Shown: positions 33,654-41,295 of the stretch, piece by piece
Layout: the number at the start of each line of letters is the position of its first letter
Position numbering within the stretch: position 1 is the stretch's first letter
NCBI GenBank assembly: GCA_963205185.1
Contig: CAUJHZ010000072.1
Location: 1 to 64,000 of the forward strand
Direction: 5' to 3'
DNA length: 64,000 nt
Origin: Planctomycetota bacterium
Lineage (GTDB): Bacteria > Planctomycetota > Phycisphaerae > Phycisphaerales > UBA5793
The notes under the pieces: generated by a model
Database searches by the model: none
The model's input: the letters and a program-made list of their open reading frames with translations, nothing else
Told to the model about the DNA's origin: nothing
Made by a program: the position numbers and the translations under genes

Positions 33654-34964
33654 ATGAGCGCAATCACGGCCGGCATTCTCACCATCGGCGATGAACTCAC
33701 CAGCGGCGATCGCGTCGACACCAACAGCACCTGGCTGAGCGAGCAGCTGCTCGGCCTCGGGATCGAGACGGCGTTTCACCTCGCGCTGCCCGATGATCGC
33801 AAGTCCATCGCCGACTCCATCGCGGAGTCATCCAGGCGCGTGCAGGTCCTGCTCATCACCGGCGGCCTCGGACCGACTGAAGACGATCTGACGCGGCAGG
33901 CGCTGGCCGACGCCATGGGTGAGAGCCTCGAAACGGACGACCGTGCCCTGGCGCTGCTCAAGGCGCGCTTCGAGAAGCGCGGTATGGAAATGCCCCGCCG
34001 CAACGTGCAGCAGGTGCAGCGGCCGACGTCGGCCGCCATGATCCCCAACGCGCTGGGCACCGCGCCCGGCCTGCGCGCAGCGATCAACGACGCCGCCATC
34101 TTCATCATGCCCGGCGTGCCCGGCGAGATGAAGCACATGTGGGCCGAGCACGTCGAGCCGGCGCTGCGACAACTCAACGATGGCGCTCAGCGCTGCCTCA
34201 CCACCTGGATCCACAGCGTGAGCCTCGCCGAGAGCAAAGTCGGTGAACTGCTCGAAGATCTCATGCAGCGCGACGCCCAGCCCGTCGTCGGCACCCTGGT
34301 GCGCGATTTTGTCGTCAGCGTGCGCATCCGCGCCGCCGGGTCGGGGCCGGACGTCGAAGACCTCGTCGTGACCGCGGCCCGCACCGTGCGCGATCGCCTG
34401 GGCGTCTACGCCTTCGGCAGGGACGACGACACGCTCGCGAGCGTGATCGTGCGCCAACTGGTTGCGCGCAGCGCCAGCCTCACGACTGCCGAATCGTGCA
34501 CCGGCGGGCTGCTGGGTTCGATGCTGACCGAGGCGCCCGGCGTCAGCGGCGTCTACCGCGGCGGCTGGGTGACTTACAGCAACGAGTTCAAGATCGACCT
34601 GCTCGACGTCGCGCCCGAGACCATCGAGCAGCACGGCGCCGTCTCGGGTCTTACGGCGGACCAGATGGCGGTAGGCGCGCTGGCCCAGAGCGGCGCGAGT
34701 TTCGCACTGGCCATCACCGGCATCGCCGGCCCCGAAGGCGGCAGCAGCGCCAAGCCCGTCGGCACCGTCTTTATCGCGCTCGCGTTCATCGATGAAGACG
34801 GCGAGCCGAGTTCGCACGTCCGCCGCTTCATGTTCCCGGGAAGTCGCGACATGATCCGCCAGCGCGCGGCGATCACCGCCCTGGCGATGCTCCACTTCCA
34901 CCTGGCCAACGACGGCATCCTCCCCGAGATGCTCGGCGAGTACCGGCCGCGCGTGGAAGTGTGA
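33654..34964 (+). CDS. cinA: CinA family protein (nicotinamide-nucleotide amidase)
   Basis: A 436-residue two-domain protein. The N-terminal molybdopterin-binding-like domain has ILTIGDELTSGDRVDTN, LLITGGLGPTEDDLTRQA and IIMPGVPGEMKHMW. The C-terminal amidase has TTAESCTGGLLGSMLTE (the catalytic Ser is expected here), VSGLTADQMAVGAL and ITGIAGPEGGSSAKPVGTVFIA. It hydrolyses NMN to nicotinate mononucleotide in NAD salvage and ADP-ribose in some members. The start is the ATG after a 58-base gap from pyk. Confidence 0.94.
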   Translation: MSAITAGILTIGDELTSGDRVDTNSTWLSEQLLGLGIETAFHLALPDDRKSIADSIAESSRRVQVLLITGGLGPTEDDLTRQALADAMGESLETDDRALALLKARFEKRGMEMPRRNVQQVQRPTSAAMIPNALGTAPGLRAAINDAAIFIMPGVPGEMKHMWAEHVEPALRQLNDGAQRCLTTWIHSVSLAESKVGELLEDLMQRDAQPVVGTLVRDFVVSVRIRAAGSGPDVEDLVVTAARTVRDRLGVYAFGRDDDTLASVIVRQLVARSASLTTAESCTGGLLGSMLTEAPGVSGVYRGGWVTYSNEFKIDLLDVAPETIEQHGAVSGLTADQMAVGALAQSGASFALAITGIAGPEGGSSAKPVGTVFIALAFIDEDGEPSSHVRRFMFPGSRDMIRQRAAITALAMLHFHLANDGILPEMLGEYRPRVEV

Positions 34965-35029
34965 GCTGGCCAACGGCAAAACCCAATGCCCGCAGCGGGC
35001 CAGCGTTCGCAGCGCAAACCGTGTAGAGA

Positions 35030-36697
35030 TCAGAAGTAGACGAGCACGGTGTAACTGTACTCAAGCACCTTCTCTTCTCCGGGCTGGAGCGTAAGCGTCC
35101 ATGTCAATTCCTGTCGTGGATTGATGGAGTAGACGCCTTCTTCACGAAGTTCCTTGCGCGGTTCCCCGTCTGCTTCAACGAACTCTCCAGAGAACTGGCG
35201 GCGAATGACGATCTTGATGGCTTCATTGCGATGATTGCCGACCGCTAATCGCCCGCTGGCGAGTGTGCGCCTGAATCGCTGACCACCGATCTCCGTGATT
35301 TCGCGCTCGCCTGGCGCCTCGTTTTCCGCAACGTGGGTGCGCACACTCAGTGCGGGAGTGATCTGCAATGTGGTCAGCTCACCCGGGTTGACCCAGTGGC
35401 TCGTGCGCTGACCGTTGAATCGTCCGTTCGCAATCATGATCGCCGGAGCAGTGGTCATCGGGAAGTCGAACGGGTTGCGGAACTGCACCGCATCCCAAGT
35501 ATCCTCGACGTCTGGTTCGGCGGACCAATCGCCGATCGGGCGGCCGTAGGCATCGCGAGAATCGGGAACCGTCCACTCGACGACACGCTCATACGCCACC
35601 TGGTCCGAGGCAACGCCGAGCATCAGCGATTCGCCTTCGAGCAGTGTTCGCGGTCCGATGGAGTGGTAGTGAACGTCGACTCCTTCCCCGCTCGGGACGA
35701 TCGATTGCTCCGGCCAGCGGGCGGAAGCTGATGCGGAGTTGGACGTGATCATTTGCTGGCTCACGACGCCATCGGACCACTGCCCCCGCTGGTTCAACTG
35801 GCTCAGTTGGAAAAAGAAGCCCTGCAGGGTGGTCTCGAGCGAGAGAGGCGACAGTACGTCGGCAAACTCGATGCTCGGAAAGCCGGAGATGAGATCGATA
35901 TGCACGTCCTGCAGATCTTCGAGTTCGTTCTTGATCACCGCCTCCTGCGCGATGTTCAGAGTGGATGGATGCGTCATGTCGACCCGGTAACTCGGGGCCC
36001 ATGCGAGTCCCTTCGTAAGGTACGAAATCACGGCAGTGGCCGGCTGCGCTCCGATGCCGCGGGCGGTGATCAGCAATACGGGCCGTCGCACGCGCACGCT
36101 CATTCCCGCCTGATCAACGTGAAGCGAGGAGATCGCCGAGGAGTCCACATAGTCGAGCCCGCTCGCGGATTCCAGCACGAGGAATCGAGCCGGCGCGCGC
36201 ACCGCCTCCGTCATTGGCGGGGCGTAAGCCGACCAACGGCTCCACTCGGGCGTGCTGTGAGCATACGAGCGGTTCCAGTCGACATCGCGCCCCTCCGCGT
36301 GGGCATCGACGACGCGGCCAGTGATCGGCAGTCTGCCCGGGTCGCGGAACTGGATCGTCACCGTGCGGCCGGCGAAATGCTCCTGAAGATCAGTCGATTC
36401 GCGCACGCGCAACGGCGCCTCGTACTCCCGTATCGCCATCCGTGTTTCGATCGTGGCGTTGCATTCGATCCAGAATGTCCCATGCACGGGCTCGGGAACA
36501 TCGGTGATCTCGTACACTCCGTCGGCTGGAATCGTCAATTCACGACGGACCACCGCCAACCCGTTCTTGAAGAGGCCGACGGAGGTGATCCGGCTCCGCG
36601 CCGGCATTGGATCGGGGTCTTCGCCGACAGCCTGCACGCGTGTGACGACCGCAAGCAGAACGGTGGTGATCATTGTCGAGATTCTCGGGCGATTCAT
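35030..36697 (-). CDS. Secreted DUF4139-domain protein
   Basis: A 555-residue protein with a signal peptide (MITTVLLAVVTRVQA, predicted cleavage after ...VQA). VGLFKNGLAVVRRELTIPADG is the N-terminal DUF4140-like strand pattern, and LAWAPSYRVDMT, EAVIKNELEDLQDVHIDLISG and the late LTWTLTLQPGEEKVLEYSYTVLVYF form the DUF4139 domain. Function unknown; the family is thought to be surface or periplasmic. AAAGGAG six bases before the ATG fixes the start, while an open frame continuing to 37657 crosses the neighbouring plus-strand gene. The gene converges with cinA and is less GC-rich than its surroundings. Confidence 0.85.
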   Translation of the reverse strand: MNRPRISTMITTVLLAVVTRVQAVGEDPDPMPARSRITSVGLFKNGLAVVRRELTIPADGVYEITDVPEPVHGTFWIECNATIETRMAIREYEAPLRVRESTDLQEHFAGRTVTIQFRDPGRLPITGRVVDAHAEGRDVDWNRSYAHSTPEWSRWSAYAPPMTEAVRAPARFLVLESASGLDYVDSSAISSLHVDQAGMSVRVRRPVLLITARGIGAQPATAVISYLTKGLAWAPSYRVDMTHPSTLNIAQEAVIKNELEDLQDVHIDLISGFPSIEFADVLSPLSLETTLQGFFFQLSQLNQRGQWSDGVVSQQMITSNSASASARWPEQSIVPSGEGVDVHYHSIGPRTLLEGESLMLGVASDQVAYERVVEWTVPDSRDAYGRPIGDWSAEPDVEDTWDAVQFRNPFDFPMTTAPAIMIANGRFNGQRTSHWVNPGELTTLQITPALSVRTHVAENEAPGEREITEIGGQRFRRTLASGRLAVGNHRNEAIKIVIRRQFSGEFVEADGEPRKELREEGVYSINPRQELTWTLTLQPGEEKVLEYSYTVLVYF

Positions 36698-36884
36698 GAC
36701 GGGCTCCTTTCTGGTCCGGTCGCGCGGTGGGCGCCGGACTTGTGCGGCAGGAATGTATTCGCGACACATGCATCTTAATATTGGATCGGCCACTTCGCGC
36801 AACGGCCGCGCAACAACCGGGTCTTCCTGACTGCTCCGAAACGCGAGAAGGTGCGGCGAAAACTCTGGGAGCGCCCGCCACGCG

Positions 36885-36946
36885 ACAGGGCGATCGACGG
36901 GCAGACTGAACGAAGCACTTGTCGCGCCCGCGTGGTCTTGCGGGCG
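36885..36946 (+). repeat. 62-base direct repeat, copy A
   Basis: Identical to the copy at 38189-38250 except for one base (GGGCAGACT against GGGCCGACT). It contains a hairpin CGCCCGC/GCGGGCG (36925-36931 with 36940-36946). It lies 45 bases before the ATG of the small membrane gene at 36992. Confidence 0.85.
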
Positions 36947-36991
36947 GAATGCCGCGCTCGAGCCCGGCGATCTGCTATCCTTTGCAACGCG

Positions 36992-37573
36992 ATGCAGCAA
37001 TCCGCATTTTCCAGACATCTGGGCCTGATCGGCTTGCTGGTGTGCGCCGTGTGCGCTTTGCTGAGTCGACTTGCCGTGTTCGCCCCGTGCCCGTTCATCG
37101 TCGTCATACCGACCGCCCTGGTCGGAATGGTGTTCTGCGTCGCCTCGCTGTTTACGCGACGTCGATTTTCGGGAGTTCTGGGCCTCCTTGTTATGGTAAC
37201 CTGCATCGGGAACTGGGGCGCTTTTGCAGGGCAACTGACTGTTACCGTTCGCCGCCCGCTCCAGAAGTATGACGTGTCGTTGGCGCAATACACGCAACTG
37301 CTCTGGGATTCCCAGGAGATGGTGAACGCCGTTGAGGCACATCGGAAGCGAAGGGGCGCGCTGCCTCCATCTCTGGCGATTCCGGCGCTGGATCCGCAAT
37401 TCACCACCGACCCATGGAATCGCTCCTATACCTACACGATTGACGAATCGTCGCCGTGGGGATACAAAATCGTGACGTGCGGAGAGGATGGTCAGCTGCA
37501 GACCACCGATGACATCGATGTCCTCGCCATGGATCGAAACGACATGTTCAGCATCGGCCAACCTCCGCGCTAG
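36992..37573 (+). CDS. Membrane protein with pseudopilin-like C-terminal domain
   Basis: A 193-residue protein. Three hydrophobic segments (about residues 10-27, 31-52 and 62-80) are followed by a soluble domain with AHRKRRGALPPSL, DPWNRSYTYTID and YKIVTCGEDGQLQTTDDI. That is the pattern of the C-terminal part of GspG-type pseudopilins (DPWG..Y.Y...S.G.DG..GTDDD). There is no prepilin leader, so the domain is fused to an ordinary membrane part. Function unknown. Together with the next gene it lies between two direct repeats. Confidence 0.65.
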   Translation: MQQSAFSRHLGLIGLLVCAVCALLSRLAVFAPCPFIVVIPTALVGMVFCVASLFTRRRFSGVLGLLVMVTCIGNWGAFAGQLTVTVRRPLQKYDVSLAQYTQLLWDSQEMVNAVEAHRKRRGALPPSLAIPALDPQFTTDPWNRSYTYTIDESSPWGYKIVTCGEDGQLQTTDDIDVLAMDRNDMFSIGQPPR

Positions 37574-37642
37574 GCTCACCTGTCTGGCGTGTGTCGTGGC
37601 GCACACCGCTGAGTTCAATACCGATTCAGGGAGGCAGACCAC

Positions 37643-38125
37643 TTGACGGATTCTCATCAGCCCGGAATGGAAAGCGCTGCCGGCGATCTCAACGGGAACG
37701 GAAACCCGCTGACCGCACGACGGTGGGTTCTTTCAACGGTACTTGCGATAGCGTTCTGCATCGTCTCATTCGCCGCAGGCATCCTGTGGCAATTGAGTGG
37801 CAATTCCGGATCGGACAATCTGTCAGTCGCGGGCCTGATCGACAAGTTGCGCTCCGGCGAAGTCAAGTCAGGAACCGAGCTGGGGGTGGTGCTTCCGTAC
37901 CTGCCCGGCGGTAATGCGCAGACGCACAAGAGCACCGATCCCGACGGCGAGTTCTGGATCGGTGTGTATGCACTCGAGGATGGCCTGCTCACGCTGCACG
38001 CGTTCAACAGCAGACTATTTGCCGCTCAGTACATTCGACCGCTGTCCGGAGAGAGCGAGTACTATTTTTCAGACCGGAAACTCATGCAGGCGTTCAACGA
38101 CGTCACACTCGCACCTCGGCAGTAG
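37643..38125 (+). CDS. Hypothetical single-pass membrane protein
   Basis: A 160-residue protein with one strong hydrophobic segment near residues 28-50 (WVLSTVLAIAFCIVSFAAGIL); the rest is soluble and outside. There is no recognised domain. I chose the TTG start because GGGAGG lies eight bases before it; an ATG at 37667 would also keep the membrane segment. The gene follows the pseudopilin-like gene by 69 bases, in the same direction, inside the direct-repeat bracket. Confidence 0.55.
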   Translation: MTDSHQPGMESAAGDLNGNGNPLTARRWVLSTVLAIAFCIVSFAAGILWQLSGNSGSDNLSVAGLIDKLRSGEVKSGTELGVVLPYLPGGNAQTHKSTDPDGEFWIGVYALEDGLLTLHAFNSRLFAAQYIRPLSGESEYYFSDRKLMQAFNDVTLAPRQ

Positions 38126-38188
38126 CGTTGAGATCGATAAGCCGGGTGCCGTGGATTGACCGATATCCCTGCGAGGACGGGCCGTGCC

Positions 38189-38250
38189 ACAGGGCGATCG
38201 ACGGGCCGACTGAACGAAGCACTTGTCGCGCCCGCGTGGTCTTGCGGGCG
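38189..38250 (+). repeat. 62-base direct repeat, copy B
   Basis: A 61/62 match to copy A, in the same orientation, with the same internal hairpin. It lies 63 bases after the stop of the 160-residue gene and about 30 bases past the hairpin that ends rnpB. Confidence 0.85.
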
Positions 38251-38282
38251 CAAAGCAGCCCTTCAAACCACGCGCGCACCGA

Positions 38283-38311
38283 CACACGCGTTGAGTTCCT
38301 CAACGCGTGTG
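38283..38311 (-). terminator. Hairpin after rnpB
   Basis: A 13-bp perfect stem with a TTC loop (38283-38295 with 38299-38311), just past the 3' end of the RNase P RNA on the minus strand. There is no T-run after it, so it may be a processing or stability hairpin rather than a classic terminator. Confidence 0.55.
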
Positions 38312-38590
38312 CAGTGAACGGTCGGCAGCGGATCGTAAGCCGAGTTCTGTTCCGCGCTGGCCTGCTCCTTGACGGGGGCTCGTGGCCGGCGCGGGACGAT
38401 CATTTCTCTGCCCGGCGCGTTGCCGCGACGGGGCGTGAAAGCGCCGAAGCGCCCTCACGCAGCGGTCTACCCGTTCCCATCGGCCGGACCAGCCGGGAAC
38501 TGTGCGACCTTGCACGCGGTGGGGTTTGCCGTGCCCCGATTGTCACCAATCGGGCGGTGCGCTCTTACCGCACCTTTTCACCCTTGCCTC

Positions 38591-38659
38591 CCCCGCCACT
38601 AAACCGACTCGCTGCGCCAATCAGGCTGATTGTGCCACCGGGTCGGTTTAGTGGCGGGG
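38591..38659. repeat. Palindromic element 1 inside rnpB
   Basis: An 18-bp perfect stem (38591-38608 with 38642-38659) with a nested hairpin CAATCA/TGATTG in its loop. It shares the outer ten bases (CCGCCACTAAA), the CGA, and the TCGCTGC loop start with element 2. It sits where the apex of helix P12 is expected. Confidence 0.8.
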
Positions 38660-38706
38660 TCGGCGGTGTATTTTCTGTGGCACTGTCCCTGGCCCGCGAC
38701 CGTCTC

Positions 38707-38771
38707 CCGCCACTAAATCGATTCGCTGCATTGCCGAGGCTGCCAGCGCCAACGGATCGATTTAGTGGCGG
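38707..38771. repeat. Palindromic element 2 inside rnpB
   Basis: A 16-bp perfect stem (38707-38722 with 38756-38771). Compared with element 1, two bases differ in the left arm and both are matched by changes in the right arm, so pairing is preserved. It sits near the expected P9 helix. Confidence 0.8.
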
Positions 38772-38944
38772 AACTTGTTCGAGCCGGTGGGTGTTACCCA
38801 TCACCGTGTCCTGCCGTGCTCGGACTTTCCTCCCCGGAAGCGTGCTCCCGGAGCGATCGTCGCATCCGCGGCGACATGAGATAATAGTCGCTCCGCGCTG
38901 CGCTGGTTCGCAGCAGCCGCGCCCTGGCCTCGATACACTGTGGC

Positions 38945-39955
38945 ATGGCTGAAGTGTCCAAAGTCGATGGTGACGGCGTTGCCGCAGCGCCGACGGGCCG
39001 GCGGGCCATCATCTGGTGCGAGGCGGAGCACGCCGATCTCATCGATGAATGGCGCCAGGCGACCCGACTGGACCTCGCGGCCGTCGGCGCGCCCAACCCC
39101 GCTGCGGCCGCCGAACTCTCAACGCGCTTCCAGGCCGAGAAGACCGATGACCTGCGCCAAGCCGTGCACCACATCCCGCACGATGTCCTGGTGCTGCTCA
39201 CGCTGGGCGGAATTGTGCGCGATGAGCGCAAGACCATTTTCGACAAGGCGAGCGCGACGCTGACGCTCGAGCCGATTGCCGACGGCATCTCCGACGCAGC
39301 GCTCGAAGGAGTGAAGTCGACGGTGTGGCTTGCGCCGGCCATGCGCCACAGCGCGCCGATGCGCCTGTTTGACGATCTTCGCGAGAACCTGGGCGCGATC
39401 CGATCGGTGAACGTGATGATGCGCTGCCGGGGCTCACGCGGCTCGCTCTATGCGCGGCTCACCGACGCGGTCGATACCGTCGAGCGGCTCTGCGGACCCA
39501 TCGAACTGCTCGACGCCGCCATGAGCGGACCGACCTCGAACCAGCCCGAGACGCTTCGCGAACTGCACGGCCACATCACCGTCAACGCCCGCTTTGCGCA
39601 GAACTGCTGCGCGAGCATCCACGTGAGCGACTGCGGCGGGACCTGGGCGCGGGGCGTCACGGTCCTGGCCGAGAACGGCTGCGTCCGGATGACCGATCAC
39701 GATCTGGAGTGGGTCGATCCGGCGGGCGCGGTGATGGAGCAGAACCGCTTCGAGCGCCCGGAGCCGCGGGGCGCCGCGGCCGCCCCGGCGGACCTGCTGG
39801 CCGACGAGATCGACGCGATCCTCGACCCCCGCCGCGTGCCGCGCGAACCCTACCCCCAACCGTCCACACTGGCGGTGTGCGAGGCGGTGCGGCTGAGCAT
39901 CCGCACGGGCCAGGGCGAGTCGCCGCGCAAACTCCAGCAGTTGATCCGGGCGTAG
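38945..39955 (+). CDS. Hypothetical protein, Gfo/Idh/MocA-like C-terminal part
   Basis: A 336-residue protein. The middle (VNVMMRCRGSRGSLYARLTDAVDTVERLCG, then VNARFAQNCCASIHVSDCGGTWARGVTVLAENG) and the end (PSTLAVCEAVRLSIRTGQGESPRKLQQLI) look like the C-terminal domain of Gfo/Idh/MocA oxidoreductases. The N-terminal 110 residues lack a recognisable glycine-rich NAD motif, so it may be a non-catalytic relative. The ATG lies close to the start of the divergent rnpB gene, and the two promoters must overlap. No functional neighbours. Confidence 0.6.
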   Translation: MAEVSKVDGDGVAAAPTGRRAIIWCEAEHADLIDEWRQATRLDLAAVGAPNPAAAAELSTRFQAEKTDDLRQAVHHIPHDVLVLLTLGGIVRDERKTIFDKASATLTLEPIADGISDAALEGVKSTVWLAPAMRHSAPMRLFDDLRENLGAIRSVNVMMRCRGSRGSLYARLTDAVDTVERLCGPIELLDAAMSGPTSNQPETLRELHGHITVNARFAQNCCASIHVSDCGGTWARGVTVLAENGCVRMTDHDLEWVDPAGAVMEQNRFERPEPRGAAAAPADLLADEIDAILDPRRVPREPYPQPSTLAVCEAVRLSIRTGQGESPRKLQQLIRA

Positions 39956-39995
39956 CGCAAGGGCGCCGGCGGCCGGTTCACCGATCCCGGCCACG

Positions 39996-40029
39996 AAAAA
40001 CCCCGTTGCCACACAAGGCGGCAACGGGG
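39996..40029 (-). terminator. Rho-independent terminator
   Basis: A 10-bp perfect stem (40001-40010 with 40020-40029), a 9-base loop and, on the minus strand, five T. It ends the argF'-cobB-bioA-glycosyltransferase run, although it lies 172 bases past the last stop codon. I see no other gene in the stretch between. Confidence 0.82.
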
Positions 40030-40200
40030 CGGAGGGGAGAAAGATGATCATTCCAAAAATCGGACAAACTTGAGCCTACGCAACACGAAAAACAAGGTGT
40101 ATGCCGATTGACAATTCATAACTGGCGCGGCCATCTCAATTTACAGCCTTAAAGTTTTTCCGCCGCCGATGCCCGCGCCAGGCCGCTCGGGGTGGGCCTT

Positions 40201-41274
40201 TCAAGCCGAAAGGGTCACATTGCCGCCGGTGACCATGCGCTCATAGGTGGCGCAGAGCAGATCACTCTGGGCGCTCATGGAGTGGCGCTGAGCAATGATG
40301 CGACGCGCACTTTCCGCGCGTTCGCGGGCGGCGTCCGGGCTTGAGAGCAGCCTCCGCAGCGCCGTGGCCCACGCGGCGGGCTCCACGTGTTCGAGTATGG
40401 TTGCGGCGTCCGAGCCGTTGAGCACGTCGATGTACGGGTCGGGCACGGCGATCGTGGCCATCGGCGCCGCCATCGCCTGCAGCAGAAAACTGGTGTTGCG
40501 CCCGGTGGCGAAGGGCACGGCGAGCACGCTGGCTGAGAGCACCAGTTCGCGGTGCTCGAGCACATCGGGAATGAGGCTGAACTGGTCGCGCACCGACCGG
40601 TCGCCGGCTCGGCGCCAGGCGCGGCCCTTGACGGGTTCGTCGAGATCGGCAAACACCGTCACCTGGCGAAAGTCCGGGGCGACCATCGCAAAGCCGTCGA
40701 TCAGCACTTCGATGGCGCTGTAGGGCGCGCCGCGGCCGGCGAGGATCACGGCAACGCTGAATTCGACCTGCGCCAGGATGCGGTGCGGTTCGGGTGCGAC
40801 GTACACGCCGATCGGCACGACCTGGATCAGTTCGCGCGGCACGCCGCGGCCGCAGAGGCGCGCCAGCGACTCGCCGGCCGGCAGCACAGCGCCGAGGTGC
40901 GCCGATGATGCATGCCGCTGCGCCGCGCGCGCCTGCTCGCGCGACCAGACGGACAGAGCCACCGGGCAATCGAGCAGCCCGGCCAGCGTCAGCGCTCCGC
41001 GCCACGCGCCCGAGCCGATCGCGTGAATGACATCGGGCTTTGGCGATTGCAGCGACTCGGCCAGCTGGCGGATCGAGGCGCTGAGCGTCCATGGCAGCCC
41101 CGAAGCGCGGTACGCCACGCGCGGCGTCAGCGCCACACGCGGATCGTCGGGCATCGTGTCCGGCAGCAGGCGCACGACGCGCTGCCGCGCAGAGATCAGC
41201 CCGACAACCGTGCGGTTAAACCAGTCGCGCTCGCAGCGGCCGATCTCTTCGTCGATCATGAGGGCGACGAGCAT
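40201..41274 (-). CDS. Glycosyltransferase (GT4-like)
   Basis: A 357-residue protein resembling GT-B glycosyltransferases. The N-terminal half has DVIHAIGSGAWRGALTLAGLL and SVWSREQARAAQ, the linker VVPIGVYVAPEP, and the C-terminal half RELVLSASVLAVPFATGRNTSFLLQAMAAPMATIAVPD, in the place of the nucleotide-sugar motif, with the usual EX7E glutamates not clear. Donor and acceptor are unknown. It starts 21 bases after the bioA stop and is the last gene of the minus-strand run. Confidence 0.7.
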   Translation of the reverse strand: MLVALMIDEEIGRCERDWFNRTVVGLISARQRVVRLLPDTMPDDPRVALTPRVAYRASGLPWTLSASIRQLAESLQSPKPDVIHAIGSGAWRGALTLAGLLDCPVALSVWSREQARAAQRHASSAHLGAVLPAGESLARLCGRGVPRELIQVVPIGVYVAPEPHRILAQVEFSVAVILAGRGAPYSAIEVLIDGFAMVAPDFRQVTVFADLDEPVKGRAWRRAGDRSVRDQFSLIPDVLEHRELVLSASVLAVPFATGRNTSFLLQAMAAPMATIAVPDPYIDVLNGSDAATILEHVEPAAWATALRRLLSSPDAARERAESARRIIAQRHSMSAQSDLLCATYERMVTGGNVTLSA

Positions 41275-41295
41275 GAAGATCTCCGGGCGCCGCGG

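Larger units (their letters stand above)
38325..38905 (-). ncRNA. rnpB: RNase P RNA (class A), enlarged
   Basis: The RNA subunit of RNase P, which matures tRNA 5' ends. Read on the minus strand the conserved blocks appear in order: GGGGAGGAAAGTCCG (38836-38822), the GGTGATGGGTAACACC helix, CAGTGCCACAGAAAATACACC, AGGGTGAAAAGGTGCGG and TAAGAGCGCACC, GGGTAGACCGCT, and the 3' block ACAGAACTCGGCTTAC (38355-38340). The ends are set by the expected P1 pairing and are approximate. At about 580 bases it is much longer than usual (roughly 350-420) because two palindromic elements sit at peripheral helices. It diverges from the gene at 38945 with only about 40 bases between. Confidence 0.93.

Noticed and set aside
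36698-37657. Upstream extension of the DUF4139 gene
   Set aside because: The extension crosses the plus-strand gene at 36992 and a repeat. The ATG at 36697 has AAAGGAG and begins a signal peptide.
38128-38952. Long plus-strand open frame of 274 codons
   Set aside because: It runs antisense across the RNase P RNA gene, whose conserved blocks are unmistakable. It has no ribosome binding site and its composition is that of structured RNA.
40030-40200. TTGACA at 40108 as a promoter
   Set aside because: No acceptable -10 at 15-19 bases, and the plus-strand downstream sequence codes nothing.
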